A stretch of 64,000 bases of DNA from NCBI GenBank assembly GCA_037783415.1, contig JAZGTN010000068.1, positions 2,170,001-2,234,000 of the forward strand, read 5' to 3'. The number at the start of each line of letters is the position of its first letter. Position 1 is the first letter of the stretch. Both the position numbers and the translations under genes were made by a program. Positions 23,165-34,539 of the stretch are shown here, in pieces. The stretch is from Leptasterias polaris. Taxonomy: Eukaryota > Echinodermata > Asteroidea > Forcipulatida > Asteriidae. Below the pieces are notes generated by a model that saw nothing but the letters and a program-made list of their open reading frames with translations, searched no databases and had not been told where the DNA came from.

Positions 23165-26100
23165 CTAGAGATTCAGTTTTTGTTTACTACAAAAACAAGG
23201 TGTTCGTGGGGAGTGATTGAATGAATAGGTAACGTCATTATACCTCATCAATCCAATTCCTGGTTCAGGAGTTAAGAACTTTTCAAAAATTTAACAAGAA
23301 CTTCCGGTTTGGACCGGAAGTCGAGGTCAAATAGGGTCACATGTTGATTAGTTTATGAAGACCTTTCAGATGATGTATAAATTGAAAAAATCCAATGTGT
23401 GGTTCAGAAGTTATGATATTTTGAAATATAAAGTCTCAACTTCCTTCATGACGTAATTAAGTATGTGTTGTCTTGATACTAAGATTCAACCATCTGATGA
23501 GTTTCAACATTCAATTCAATCTCAATCTTGAGTTATTCCGTAGAAGCTCGAAAGTTGTTTTTTGAAGGAAAAAACGAAGGTGAACTTCCACCTAGGGTAA
23601 CGAACCGGAAGTTAAGGTCGTACAATTTTGGCGTTAACTTTTCAAATGTTGCCCCAGTCTTGGTCTATCAGATGCCAAACTTTGAACATCATAGCTTTAA
23701 TATTCGTTGAGATACAGCAAAAAGCAAATGGTAAATTTTTCACCTTTAAAACCTTGTAATTCGACACCTCATGACGTCATCATGACGTAATGACAACTGT
23801 GCCGTCTTCATATTGAGGTTCAATTGTCTGATGAGTTTCAAGGTTCAATTCAGTTTCAATCTTGAGTTATGTAGCAGAGAAGAGTTCTAGGGAAGAGTTT
23901 TATGTTGCCGAGAAGAGTTCTACGTATTGGTGAAGTCTTCGGAGTCATTTCTGATGACGTATGGATAATGTGTAGCGCGTGCTTAGTTTATGATTACGAC
24001 CTTTCAGTTGATGCATGAATGAATAAAATCATGTTTGTAGTTCAGGAGTTATGTATACACACAGAGAATCGACTCAGTGCTATGAATTTGTAATTTAACA
24101 ATTTATTTAATACTCTATGCTTTCCTTCTCCAATAACAATAGAATAATAAGGTTAGACAACGCTTTTATGTTTAACACAACAAGTACAATATCAAATACA
24201 CTCCGCGTATACCAGGATCCTGGGTTTCTATATTATTACCACTCAGTTCTGTGAGTAATTTGTCATAAAGTTAAATCTGATGAATGATATCTCGATTTCG
24301 GTCAAAGGATACAACGTCGTGAGCTTTTGTTTGTTGAATCTGCGTGTGGCTCTACAACGTTGTCCACAGCTATAAAAGTGCGGTGACGATGCTATTAATG
24401 AAGATGCTGTCTCCATGGTCAAAGTTTCCCTGGGTAGTCCTCCTTCCTCTCAGGGCTGGTTACAGCTGTCCTCCCACGATCCGTATAGTCAAGCGTACTC
24501 CATGTACGGTAGGTATTTGGAAATGTGTGTGATTTGATCCAAGATCTGAAAGTTCAAATATAAATCAAAACATAAAATAGACTTGCGCATGTGCAGGCCA
24601 TATAGTGTATGATATTATAATAATTAATCATTAATTATAACCTGTACCTTAAGTTCTATACCATAACCATAAGTGTCAATGCCGAACTACAATATCACAT
24701 GAATCAGACTCACGTACAGAGAATGATACATGACTTTATAAAATAAAACACCTGGGGCATAAACATTTACTAGCCTCCTCTGAATTATATTTACTCAACC
24801 ATCTTCAATATTATTAATCCACAATCAAAATTAAATCAAACAATCTCTTATGAACAATGAAACTTCACCTATTTCCTAAGTTTCCTACAATAAGCAATCA
24901 TTTACGGTTCATGTAAATGCTTATCAGTAACTCCAAACATCAGTGATTTTATACAATGAAAATCAATACAATTAATGCACACTATAAAACATTACACTGC
25001 TGAGTGATGGTGCATGACCGAACTTGTCAAATGATTACTTTACAAAACAAACTTGAAAAATAATGAAAAATCTGCTTACCTGAAAGCTGACAGTCATGCT
25101 GTACTTTAACTCAACAAGTAATTATTGTTTCTGGAACATACGATGCTAGTTAGAATAATGTTTATATGTTTAGTAGATTAATTTAGACAATTCGTAAAAC
25201 TTCTTTTACGATTTTGGAGAAACAATGGCAGTTGTCTGCATCTCTCCTCTTCATGACAAGAGGGCGCTATCACGCTGGAGCGGTGGGCTCTTGAAGGAGT
25301 TATGATTTGTTTCAATAGACGGATTATTCTGTGAGGTGCAATATAATTTGTTGTACCACCGATATTCAACATGCAAACAGCACAACTCTACGTGTGTTGG
25401 ACAGGACGTTGTCAACTAATTCACATGTCGATGCACGAATGTAGGATTGGCGTGTACTAGTCGTGCGTTGTATAAATTTGTGGGTTAACATACAAGTGCG
25501 CTTGAACGTCCTTTTTCGATCAAATTTAAGGTCGAAATGGTGTCATTCTGTGCAAAAGTTCGAGCAGGCTTGACATTCTACAACCTGGTACAAATATTAT
25601 GCAAATATTTTCATTATTTTTTAAGATATGAATAAGATTATATATTATGGAATTTTCAAATTCCGATTTGAACCGGAAGAAAGGGGCTCAGGGATTATGT
25701 TCTGTGTAGCGTTTGTCGAGCTTTTAACGACCTATCCGATGATGTGTAGACTGTAAAAATCCACGTTGTAGTTCACGAGTTATAAATTTGTAAAGTATTA
25801 AACTTTGATTCACTGTAATTTGATACCCGATGACGTCATCATGACATCATCAAGTGTGTGTCATCTTGATACTAAGGTTCACTTTTCTGATGAGTTTTAA
25901 TGTTCCATTCAATTTCAATCTGGAGTTATGCTGTAGATAACCCCGAAAAACGTTTTTTTGAAGAAAAACACAAAGGCAAACTTTGACCTTCCGGTACGAC
26001 CAGAAGCAAAGGTCATACGCATTCAATGTTAATCTTTCAAATGTTGCCCCACTCTTGAACTATCATATGCCCAACTATGAATATCATAGCTTTCAAATTA

Positions 26101-26324
26101 AATGAGATACAGCGAATAGCAAATGATCACTTTTCAACTTTAAAAACCTTGTAATTCGACACCTGATGACGTCATTATTGCGTCATGACTATTGTGCCGT
26201 CTTTATATTAAGGTTCAAATGTCTGATGACTTTCAAGGTTCAATTCAGTTTCAATCTTGAGTTATGCTGTAGAGAAGAGTTCTAGGGAAGAAGATGGAGA
26301 AGAAAAACAAAAAACAGAACAAAA
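23165..26324 (+). repeat. Tandem module C2, enlarged by an insertion
   Basis: Opens CTAGAGATTCAG with a stem-loop and the tag AAGGTGTTCGTGGGGAG, as in C1. The part from about 24980 onward matches the right half of C1 closely. It is about 0.9 kb longer than expected because of unrelated sequence at about 24052-24975. It ends at the purine-rich run before the hairpin array. Confidence 0.75.
24052..24975. other. Unrelated 0.9-kb insertion in module C2
   Basis: Sequence with no counterpart in the other modules. Module-like sequence stops near GTTATG at 24052 and resumes near ATGCACACTATA at about 24967. It contains a TATAAAAG motif near 24371 and no substantial ORF. It could be a solo LTR or a non-autonomous transposon, but I see no reliable terminal repeats or duplication. 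Confidence 0.4.
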
Positions 26325-26329
26325 TCAAG

Positions 26330-27148
26330 AGGTGTTCGTGCTCATATTGCACGAACACCTAAAAAACTTAACAATAACAATAGGTTTTCGGCCGCTAGCC
26401 GAACACCTAAAAACTTAACAATAACAATAGGTTTTCGGCCGCTAGCCGAACACCTAAAAACAGAACAAAATCAAGAGGTGTTCGTGCTCATATTGCACGA
26501 ACACCTAAAAACAGAACAATAACAAGAGGTGTTCGTGCACATATTGCACGAACACCTAACAAGAGGTGTTCGTGCTGAATTGCACGAACACCTAACAAGA
26601 GGTGTTCGTGCTGAATTGCACGAACACCTAAAAAAAAAAAGAACAAAAACAAGAGGTGTTCGTGCTCATATTGCACGAACACCTAAAAACAGAACAAAAA
26701 CAAGAGGTGTTCGTGCTCATATTGCACGAACACCTAAAACAAAAAAAAGAACAATAACAATAGGTGTTCGTGCTGAATTGCACGAACACCTAAACAAAAA
26801 ACCGGAACAATAACAAAGAGGTGTTCGTGCTCATATTGCACGAACACCTAAAAAAAACAGAACAATAACAAGAGGTGTTCGTGCTGAATTGCACGAACAC
26901 CTAACAAGAGGTGTTCGTGCTCATATTGCACGAACACCTAAAAACAGAACAATAACAAGAGGTGTTCGTGCTCATATTGCACGAACACCTAAAAAAACAA
27001 AAAACTTAACAATAACAATAGGTTTTCGGCTGCTAGCCGAACACCTAAAAAACTTAACAATAACAATAGGTTTTCGGCTGCTAGCCGAACACCTAAAAAA
27101 AACTTAATTAACAATAACAATAGGTTTTCGGCTGCTAGCCGAACACCT
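26330..27148. repeat. Array of 17 short hairpins
   Basis: Seventeen palindromes in 0.82 kb. Twelve have perfect arms AGGTGTTCGTGC and GCACGAACACCT, with loops TCATATT (seven: starts 26330, 26476, 26654, 26705, 26819, 26909, 26960), ACATATT (26527) or TGAATT (26564, 26600, 26762, 26873). Five have arms AGGTTTTCGGC and GCCGAACACCT, with 5-base loops (26382, 26429, 27020, 27068, 27122). Spacers are A-rich, 6 to about 40 bases, built on variants of AACAGAACAATAACA. The stem core differs between classes by paired changes (TTCGTGC/GCACGAA versus TTCGGC/GCCGAA), while the outer AGGT and ACCT ends stay fixed. ORFs across it are translation artefacts. Confidence 0.95.
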
Positions 27149-29081
27149 AATAATAATTAAATAATTAATTAATGAATTGACTTTAAGTGCAGCAGATTGT
27201 GAACGTGACTTTAGTCAAATGGGACTTATCAAAACGAAACTGAGGAATAGAATGGGGAAGAGACTTTAGACAGTCTGTTGTGAATAACCTTAGAAGGCCC
27301 TCCGATTGAGTCCTTTCCCTTCGAACGAGCTGTCAAGCTGTGGGCATCAAAGAAGGATCGAAGATACAGAGTCAGGCTGGTGTAAAGTAAGTTACCTTAT
27401 TATAATATTAAGTTACAAGAATTTCAAAATTTTACGCAACTTACATTTAAAAAATACTTTATTGGATCATTTGACACTCATTTCACTTGTCAGCTCCAGA
27501 TATATGAAGTATATTCAGTACTGAGTATATTTGGGATTTGTGAGGTATATTAAAGCAGGCTGGGTATAAATAAGAACTTGATATTTGGCTCAACATGTGT
27601 ACTTCTAGTAATGTAGTTCTAATTCAAAACAATTCTTTGCTAGTGTCTAGAACCCATAAAATATGTACTTTTAAGGGTGTAAAAGTAAAAAGGGGGCGGT
27701 AACCTTCTTTGGAACCCCATGAACGCCTCGCGCAAGCGCTCGGTAACTCGCTTCGCTCGCTCCTCTGCTACGCTTGTCTGTGAAAATTAACCGGCTCTTA
27801 AAAACCTCTGGTCACAACACTGTGGGCAACCCCGCTCGTTTAAGAGAGACGACACGGTCACAGCCACTCCTCCACTCGCCATGTTGGAAAATATCGTTTT
27901 TATGCTTTTATGCACACACGGCGTTTGGCGGGAACGATGCCCAACTTTGGGTAAAATGTGCCCAGTTCTTGGACAACTCTTTGATTGTAGTGCGCATGAT
28001 CGGACAATTTTGCCCAACTAATGTACATAATTTTAACCAACAATCGAGAAATTACCAAATAGTTGCCCAATACATAAGCAAAAGTGTAACCAACAATTAT
28101 GATGAATTCAGATTACGAAATATTTGCCCATCACTTGCCCAACTTTTGTTCCGCTTCTTATACAAAAAATGGGCAAACAAAATGTTTGCCCAACAACACC
28201 AATTATTGCTTTCGTTGGGCAATTATCGACCAATAATTGTGGAAGTTACTTTGCCCAACAAATGATTTGACCAACGTTTTTGCAGTGCATGTCACACGCA
28301 TTGGTATTTTGGCTGTTAATCTTATTCTTGTAAGCATAATTGTTTTGTGATTGGTTCCTTTTTTGAAATGGGTCCTGGTCTCCAGTGACATTTGTAAAGC
28401 AGTGTTCTGACAGTTATGCTGTACCTGCTCTCAATGTTGCACTTTTGCTGTATGACCTAAAAATAATTTTCACATGGCAAAGGTGCGGATATTACAAAAT
28501 GGCGGATGATTGGAGAAAATCTGCTCAAATGTCTTGTGTCAAGATGGCACTTCGAGCTGTGAAAGTCAAATGTTAGTGGCAAAATCATAATATAACGTTC
28601 CCCACCTTCCATTTTGTCCTTTGTATACCCAAAGTTGTTTAGCGACATTAGGCCTACCCTTCGAAGGTCGAACAAAATCGACCTGTTTATTTCTTAAATC
28701 TACAGAATAAGTACATTTAGTAGAGTAGGAAGTTGCCTCCCACCCCATCGGGATACGGGACTAACAAGGATAGGCCTAATGTTCAGTTTTTTAAACATTA
28801 CGAGTTTAAAAATAGTTTGATATTATTTTGACAATGGACATTTACGGGTTCGTTGCAACGAATGTTTACTTTTCTATTTCGATATTTGACTTTGGGCATT
28901 CACTAGCCCTATATAGGACTCTTCCTATGTGCTGTACACAGATACAGAGTCCTAAATATTAGGGCACGTTTCTGGGGCGGAAAAATTTCAAAGCTTCATA
29001 AGTCAAATCTTACCTGCAAGAAGCAACTAATTTCACAAGATTCACATTCCATGGCGGCATACATTTTGCTGCGGTGGGTTT
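27149..29081. other. No recognisable gene
   Basis: Leaves the array through an AT-rich stretch. Around 27900-28270 the words TTGCCCAAC and GTTGGGCAA recur on both strands, perhaps a decayed foldback or SINE. No ORF here has recognisable protein character. Confidence 0.5.
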
Positions 29082-29530
29082 GGACGTCATATATTCCTCA
29101 TTAATCCGTCATTTTCGTGAAATAATGCAGCTCCCAACGTTAAAGAATGTTCAATTTTGTTCGTTTTTTCCCAGTGTCTGCCGTGCGTACGCGCATATTC
29201 GCGTGTAAGACGCAGGGTGCATGACGTACATATCCTCACTGTGTCTGCCGTGCGTACGCCCTTATTCGCGTGTAAGACGCAGGGTGCATGACGCGCATTT
29301 CGTGCGTTGCGTTTGCATGTTAACACTGTGCTGTCAAGATACTGTGATCAAAAAGTGCGATATAAATTTGGTACATTTTGCGGTATGCGTAATCTGCGCC
29401 ATCGCAAACATACGCTAATGCACGCAATCGCCGGCGTCTTGGTTTTTCTTTATTAAAAGTTTGCAGAATTTTTTTACTCTGAGAGCTGCATTATTTCATG
29501 AAAATGACGGATTAATGAGGAGTGACGTCC
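29082..29530. mobile_element. Probable MITE, 449 bp
   Basis: Ends are inverted copies of each other over about 45 bp: GGACGTCA, a short variable gap, then CCTCATTAATCCGTCATTTTC and TGAAATAATGCAGCTC on the left, and the reverse complement on the right with one base change and a 3-4 base gap. The interior has two tandem copies of a 67-bp unit (from about 29169) and no ORF for a transposase. Small size, inverted ends and lack of coding fit a MITE. No clear target duplication was found, so the exact ends are uncertain. Confidence 0.65.
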
Positions 29531-29545
29531 TCATGTATTTATGAT

Positions 29546-29671
29546 GGTTATTACATTTATGGTTGATTTTTATTACATTTATGGTTGATTGAGTTTTTAC
29601 ATTTATGGTTGATGGGTTTATTACATTTATGGTTGATTTTATAACATTTATGGTTGTTATTACATTTATCG
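29546..29671 (+). repeat. Minisatellite, TTACATTTATGGTTGAT type
   Basis: Six imperfect copies of TTACATTTATGGTTGAT with T-rich spacers, period about 23-25 bp, directly next to the MITE end. Confidence 0.85.
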
Positions 29672-32600
29672 GTAATTGCATGTGCGTTCTGTAAACCCTT
29701 GCTATTCGCCAAGCCAGCGGAAGCGGCAACAGTAATCATGTCTTATCTTCGTTGTAACATGGTTGTAAAACCAAAAGCAAGCAGGGCGGGCGGGAGTAGT
29801 TTGATAGTTTTTGGACTAACAACAAGTGCAGAAGATCATTCCAAAACCGCAACCCTATTTAATAGTCGGACTTCAGTATATAAGTTGCTGTTTTTAGGCT
29901 TCATCTTACGCACGGGAAATACTCGCTATATCGAGTATACTCGATATTTAATTTCCGATATATCGGTTATTGAAAAAAACTGACATCGACGGACGTTAGT
30001 TCTGGCAAATAAATGCTTGAATGTTAAAGCGCTATCATATCTATGGTTAACATTGATGTTCCTATTATACTTAGAATGACGAGACGAGAGAGTTTAGACT
30101 TTGCACGACGGGAAAACAAACTCGAGATTTAGAGACGCGTTCTTGAGATGGAATAATCTGAAATGAAACGTTGGTGTAACACACAACGTTTCACTCCGTG
30201 TGACTTGGTTGTCTTCAGGAAGAAGACGGTATTACTGATTCCGGAGGAATCGATAAATTACTTGTTAAGTTCAAGCAGACTGTAGAAAGACCACATTACC
30301 AAGCAATCGTAAACAACATGGATTGTTGCGGTGAAATGGGGAGTAAAATTACACCATTACCTTTACTTCATTGAAGACGATTTATAACATAAACAAGCGC
30401 CCGGAAATATATTTCGTTATACAAAAATGTTTACCAATATAAATATTTGTATATAAAACACGGTTTTGAGGAAGACTTACCAGAGTTGCTTTTCTGCGCA
30501 TCACAGCATGACATGCGCACAACAACCACAAGCAGGAGAAGAATGGAGTTCATGACGCCAATGGAGACCCACCACTTCACATGCAAAGAAAAATGAAGTT
30601 GTCCTTAATGTATCACCAGAAGAGTTTAACATGGATGCAAATCAACTGATAAGACTTTGTTACACAGTTAAGCATACAATCACAACGTCAGTTGGAGGAA
30701 AGTTTGTTTGTAACGTCAGTTCAACTCCAGCAATATTCCTTGGGTCTGTAAAGCTCAGGTTTTTGAGCATAATTTCAGCTAACGGCTTTTGGATCGATTG
30801 ATGTAGAGACAGTTCACACTTCCCTTGTAATGTATAGTACCGAGCACTAAACAATCTCACTCTAAGGCATGAGAATCAATGTCAAGTTCTGGGGAGCTGC
30901 TGGAGTGATTTGAATAACAAAAGGATCATTGTTGTGAACGAAGGGGAGCTACTCAGGTCTCAATACAAGGGACTTTCCCCTCTTACTTCCCCTTTCAGTG
31001 CAACGATGACAAAGAATTGAACTGTTTTAAGACCTTGGCAATGATGTCATGTTCTACATTTATTAGACCACTGGGATAAAGATTGGAAACTATCAAAGAT
31101 CACCATCAGTAAAAGTATTTCATGTAACCCAACATACACACGAATTAGCAAACTTGTGATGGTTTATGCCAATCAGTCACGAAGAAAAACAAAACAAACA
31201 CAACAAAACACCAAGCTATTTATTGCTTACACTCTGCGGACATCCATTTGATCTGCTCAACTAATAAAATAAACAAATGAAAACAAATGAAAACAAATGC
31301 CATTTGTTATATTATATTGCAACGATCTCTGAGGACGAAAACTGATTCTAATGATTACAGCAATATGGTATTTAATTTTGCCATTCAAGCCTCGTTTTCA
31401 ATAGACTAGGTTAAATAGGAGAACATGAAAAACAAAATGGCTGCCCACAGAGTTAAAACTCAATCATGTGCATTAACAGCCAACAATAACCCGTTGCCGA
31501 CTTAGTATAAAACCGTTAAAAGCACAGCAGCCTGGAAACTTGAGACATGTCCGACATGACACATTGAACATGAACAAAATAAACTGAATATTGTTAGAGG
31601 TAAACAAGTTTGACTGGCAGTTTTCTAAAGCTTGAAAATTGTGTCAAAACGCTGGAAGCAAAAGCAGGTTAATACGTTGAACCCTATTTCCACAAAGCAA
31701 TTATGCTTTGTACACTCAGACGCTAAAAAGACTTACATACAATGAACACAATTCGATTGCTGCCATTTATGGAAATGATTTCAGGTGTTCATGTAGGCCT
31801 ACAGTAAAAGGTTTTCCAGCTAACTCACGAAACGTGCAATACCATTTCGGCAGCATGATTGAGCAAGTTCGAGCGCTAACCTTTAATAGTCAACTTTGCA
31901 ATCTAAATCACGCATGCGTGGCTTAGGTTTCACAATTGCGTCCAGTCGATTAATTCGTCAAAATATGGAAACAACAGTGAACCCATGGAAGCCTGCTTGC
32001 GTATACCTAATCGCCATCTTGACAAAGTGACTTAACTTCTTTAGTTGACTAAAGAAACATTGCTCCGGAGTTAGGTTGATCCAGTTGGACTAGCTAGTTC
32101 AACCATGCAGCGTTTGAGTGCCATCTAGTTCGACTATGGTAAAAACTCTAGTCAGCCACCCGAACTTGCTCATTGGTTCATGCAAAATATTTGACTGGAA
32201 GGTGTGCAAAGCATTGTTAAGAATGAACATAAACCTGTTCACATATTTTTGGCACACATCGTACATAGTATAAACTTGGTCATTGTTGGAAACTGCTATT
32301 TGAAAAATGACTAAAACAACTGGTTTTGAGCTCGCGAGACCAGAACTCAATATTTGAAAACAGTGAAAAAAGGAAGAAAACAAAAGAAAGAAGATTATTT
32401 CTCGTGACTCCAATGACCGAGTGAGCTTAAACGATCTTAGGTTTGTTGTTTTGTATAAAATGTTAGGTCACATCAAAGGTCGATACTGATCTTTGAAAAA
32501 TACGAACGTGACACAATGTGCTTTAAAGGAACATGGTGCATTTGCTATGTGTCAGTTCGTTGCGTCGGTGACAGCACAAGCCACGCCCACTTTTCTGATT

Positions 32601-33060
32601 ATGTAATAGTTATGACAAATGTAGTTTGTCATATAAACATCATATTTGGTATCAAATTAAAGCTACAAAGGTGCATGAAATGCAAATATACAAATGAGAG
32701 AACAATAACATATAATGGAGGTCACTTTACGGTCATTAAAGGTCATCCAAGGTCAAATACGAGGGAAAATGTAAGAAATACAGTGTAAAATGTGCATATA
32801 AATATGTCACCTGTATTGCCATAGCAGGCAATCAAAATAAGACTTTACTGTCATTTGAAAAGCTCTGTAAAATGTAAACCAATCGTACCATGCAAACCAG
32901 TCAAAGGGATAGTGCAGCAATCAACGATCACCAAATGCATGGTATATATGAGACCAGATATTTATCTTTGTTCACCAAAACTGGAGGCTGAAACGTTTAG
33001 AAAAATATGTCAACAGTATCATCATTTAAGCCAATGGTGTCACTTTTGAAAATGCCCCCA
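29672..33060. other. No recognisable gene
   Basis: About 3.4 kb of AT-rich sequence without a supportable gene. It contains a perfect 20-bp palindrome at 29928-29947, a perfect 12-bp palindrome at 29955-29966 and a near-palindrome (GAAACGTTG ... CAACGTTTC) at about 30164-30193. The short ORFs show no domain. Confidence 0.5.
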
Positions 33061-33262
33061 CATTGGTTTGCTACGTATCAGTTTTATTATATTATTTTGA
33101 TTTCTCTACTTATTTTTTTTTTTTTCATTAATTATTAATGTCCTAATCAGTTCTTGAATGTCTTTGATTAAAAAAATTGCTCTAAATTTGTTCAGTATTC
33201 TCTTTTCTTTGTTCGTTTACCAATGTGGAAATAAATGTTGATTTGAATTGAATTGAATTGAA
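33061..33262 (+). repeat. Possible LINE 3' end with GAATT tail
   Basis: T-rich sequence ending with an AATAAA signal and about four GAATT repeats (about 33242-33262). This is a common form for the 3' end of a LINE or SINE. No coding portion is visible upstream, so this would be a severely 5'-truncated copy. Confidence 0.4.
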
Positions 33263-33270
33263 TTCATGAA

Positions 33271-34460
33271 GTCCCCACAGCCATGGTGGCCTACGCAACA
33301 ACTCTAACTGCACCTGAAGAGGAGAAGATGAAGTTCTATAATGATCTACGACACGCGATGTGGCTGTTCCCCATCACCACTTTCTTGCCACCCTTGGTGA
33401 CTTCAATGCCTGACTGGGGCTGGGGACGTTCCTTTCACCTTTCATCAAGACACAAACAACGGTTTGCGTCTGTGGCTGTCACCATTCGGCCCAGATCAAC
33501 TTTATTCTGACCAGGAGGAAATGGCGTTACAGCATCATCAACTCTTATGCCCACAGTACCTTCTCTACGGTACGATCAGATCATTTAATGGTGGTGATGA
33601 ATGTGCGTCTCAGCCTCCGTGCACCACGCAAGGCAGTGACAAGCAGGGTGAAGTACAATTGGGAAAAGCTCAAGAGAAACAGCGATCTATACAGGAGAGG
33701 TATGCCCGCCATGCCGTAGAAATTCAAAATCGGTTGCAGGTATTGACGGAGGTTGATGATGATTCTGCAACCAACTGCTATGACAAATTCGTGAGAGCAA
33801 ACAAGGAGGCTGCAGAGATCTGCATGGACAAGGTGAAGAGGTGGGGGCACATCTGATTCTCGGGTCGTCAGAGCTAGAGAGGAGATGGAAGTGACCTACT
33901 GTTCTCTTGTAGCAGACCACAGCTTCACCAACCAAGAGGACGGTGTACAAAAGCAAGAAGAAAGTCCTACTTGAAACTTATTATCTCATCGAGGAGGAGG
34001 AGCTTACCCTAAAAATCAGAGAAGTGAAAGAAGCTCATGTCAACCAAACGCATGCGGTGAGCTGGAGATTCATCAACGAGATTACCGACAGAAAGTCCTC
34101 CAGACCCTCTAAGATCATGGGAGATACCGATGACAACGGATAGTAGAGACATGGAAAAACCACTTCAAAAACCTTCTTGGTGATGAACCGGGGGTGGTGG
34201 AGCATGCTGGGTGCACAGGTGGAGGTGGGTTAGGTGTTCGATACCCTGAACATCGAGGATGGCCCATTCAACGATGTGGAGAATGTCAAGGCAAGGGGTG
34301 CGCTCAAGGCGAGTGTCTCCTGTGATGATCACTGATATAAACTTTGCTGATATGACATTGCACTTGTTTCAAATACATTGGACCAGGCTCGAGACCTATT
34401 GCTGAAGGTTGGACTCCAGCTGAACACAAAGAAGACCGAGGTGCTCGCTACAAAATCAAT
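33271..34460 (+). pseudogene. Decayed LINE fragment: endonuclease to RT
   Basis: Protein similarity to LINE ORF2 survives in pieces spread over all three frames. There is an endonuclease stretch near 33283-33360 (TLTAPEEEKMKFYNDLR), a later linker segment near 33640-33680, a pre-RT segment near 34050-34135 (WRFINEITDRKSSRPSKIMGD), a remnant of the FADD catalytic box near 34340-34360, and a thumb-like LNTKKTEVLA stretch near 34417-34450. Stops and frameshifts separate them and the RT core is mostly missing, so it cannot be functional. The clade cannot be named with confidence. Confidence 0.65.
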
Positions 34461-34539
34461 GACAATCATGGTTGACATCTCCAGAATGACCTAGTGAATC
34501 GACTGCTATAAATGACAGACTCATGACCATGACAGCAGA

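Noticed and set aside
26529..27107. Open frames across the hairpin array on both strands
   Set aside because: They are translations of the repeated hairpin, with the same few residues repeated. No sign of a real protein.
26330..27148. Hairpin array as a CRISPR array
   Set aside because: The repeats are palindromes of varying length, the spacers are similar to each other rather than unique, there are no cas genes, and the surroundings are animal retrotransposons.
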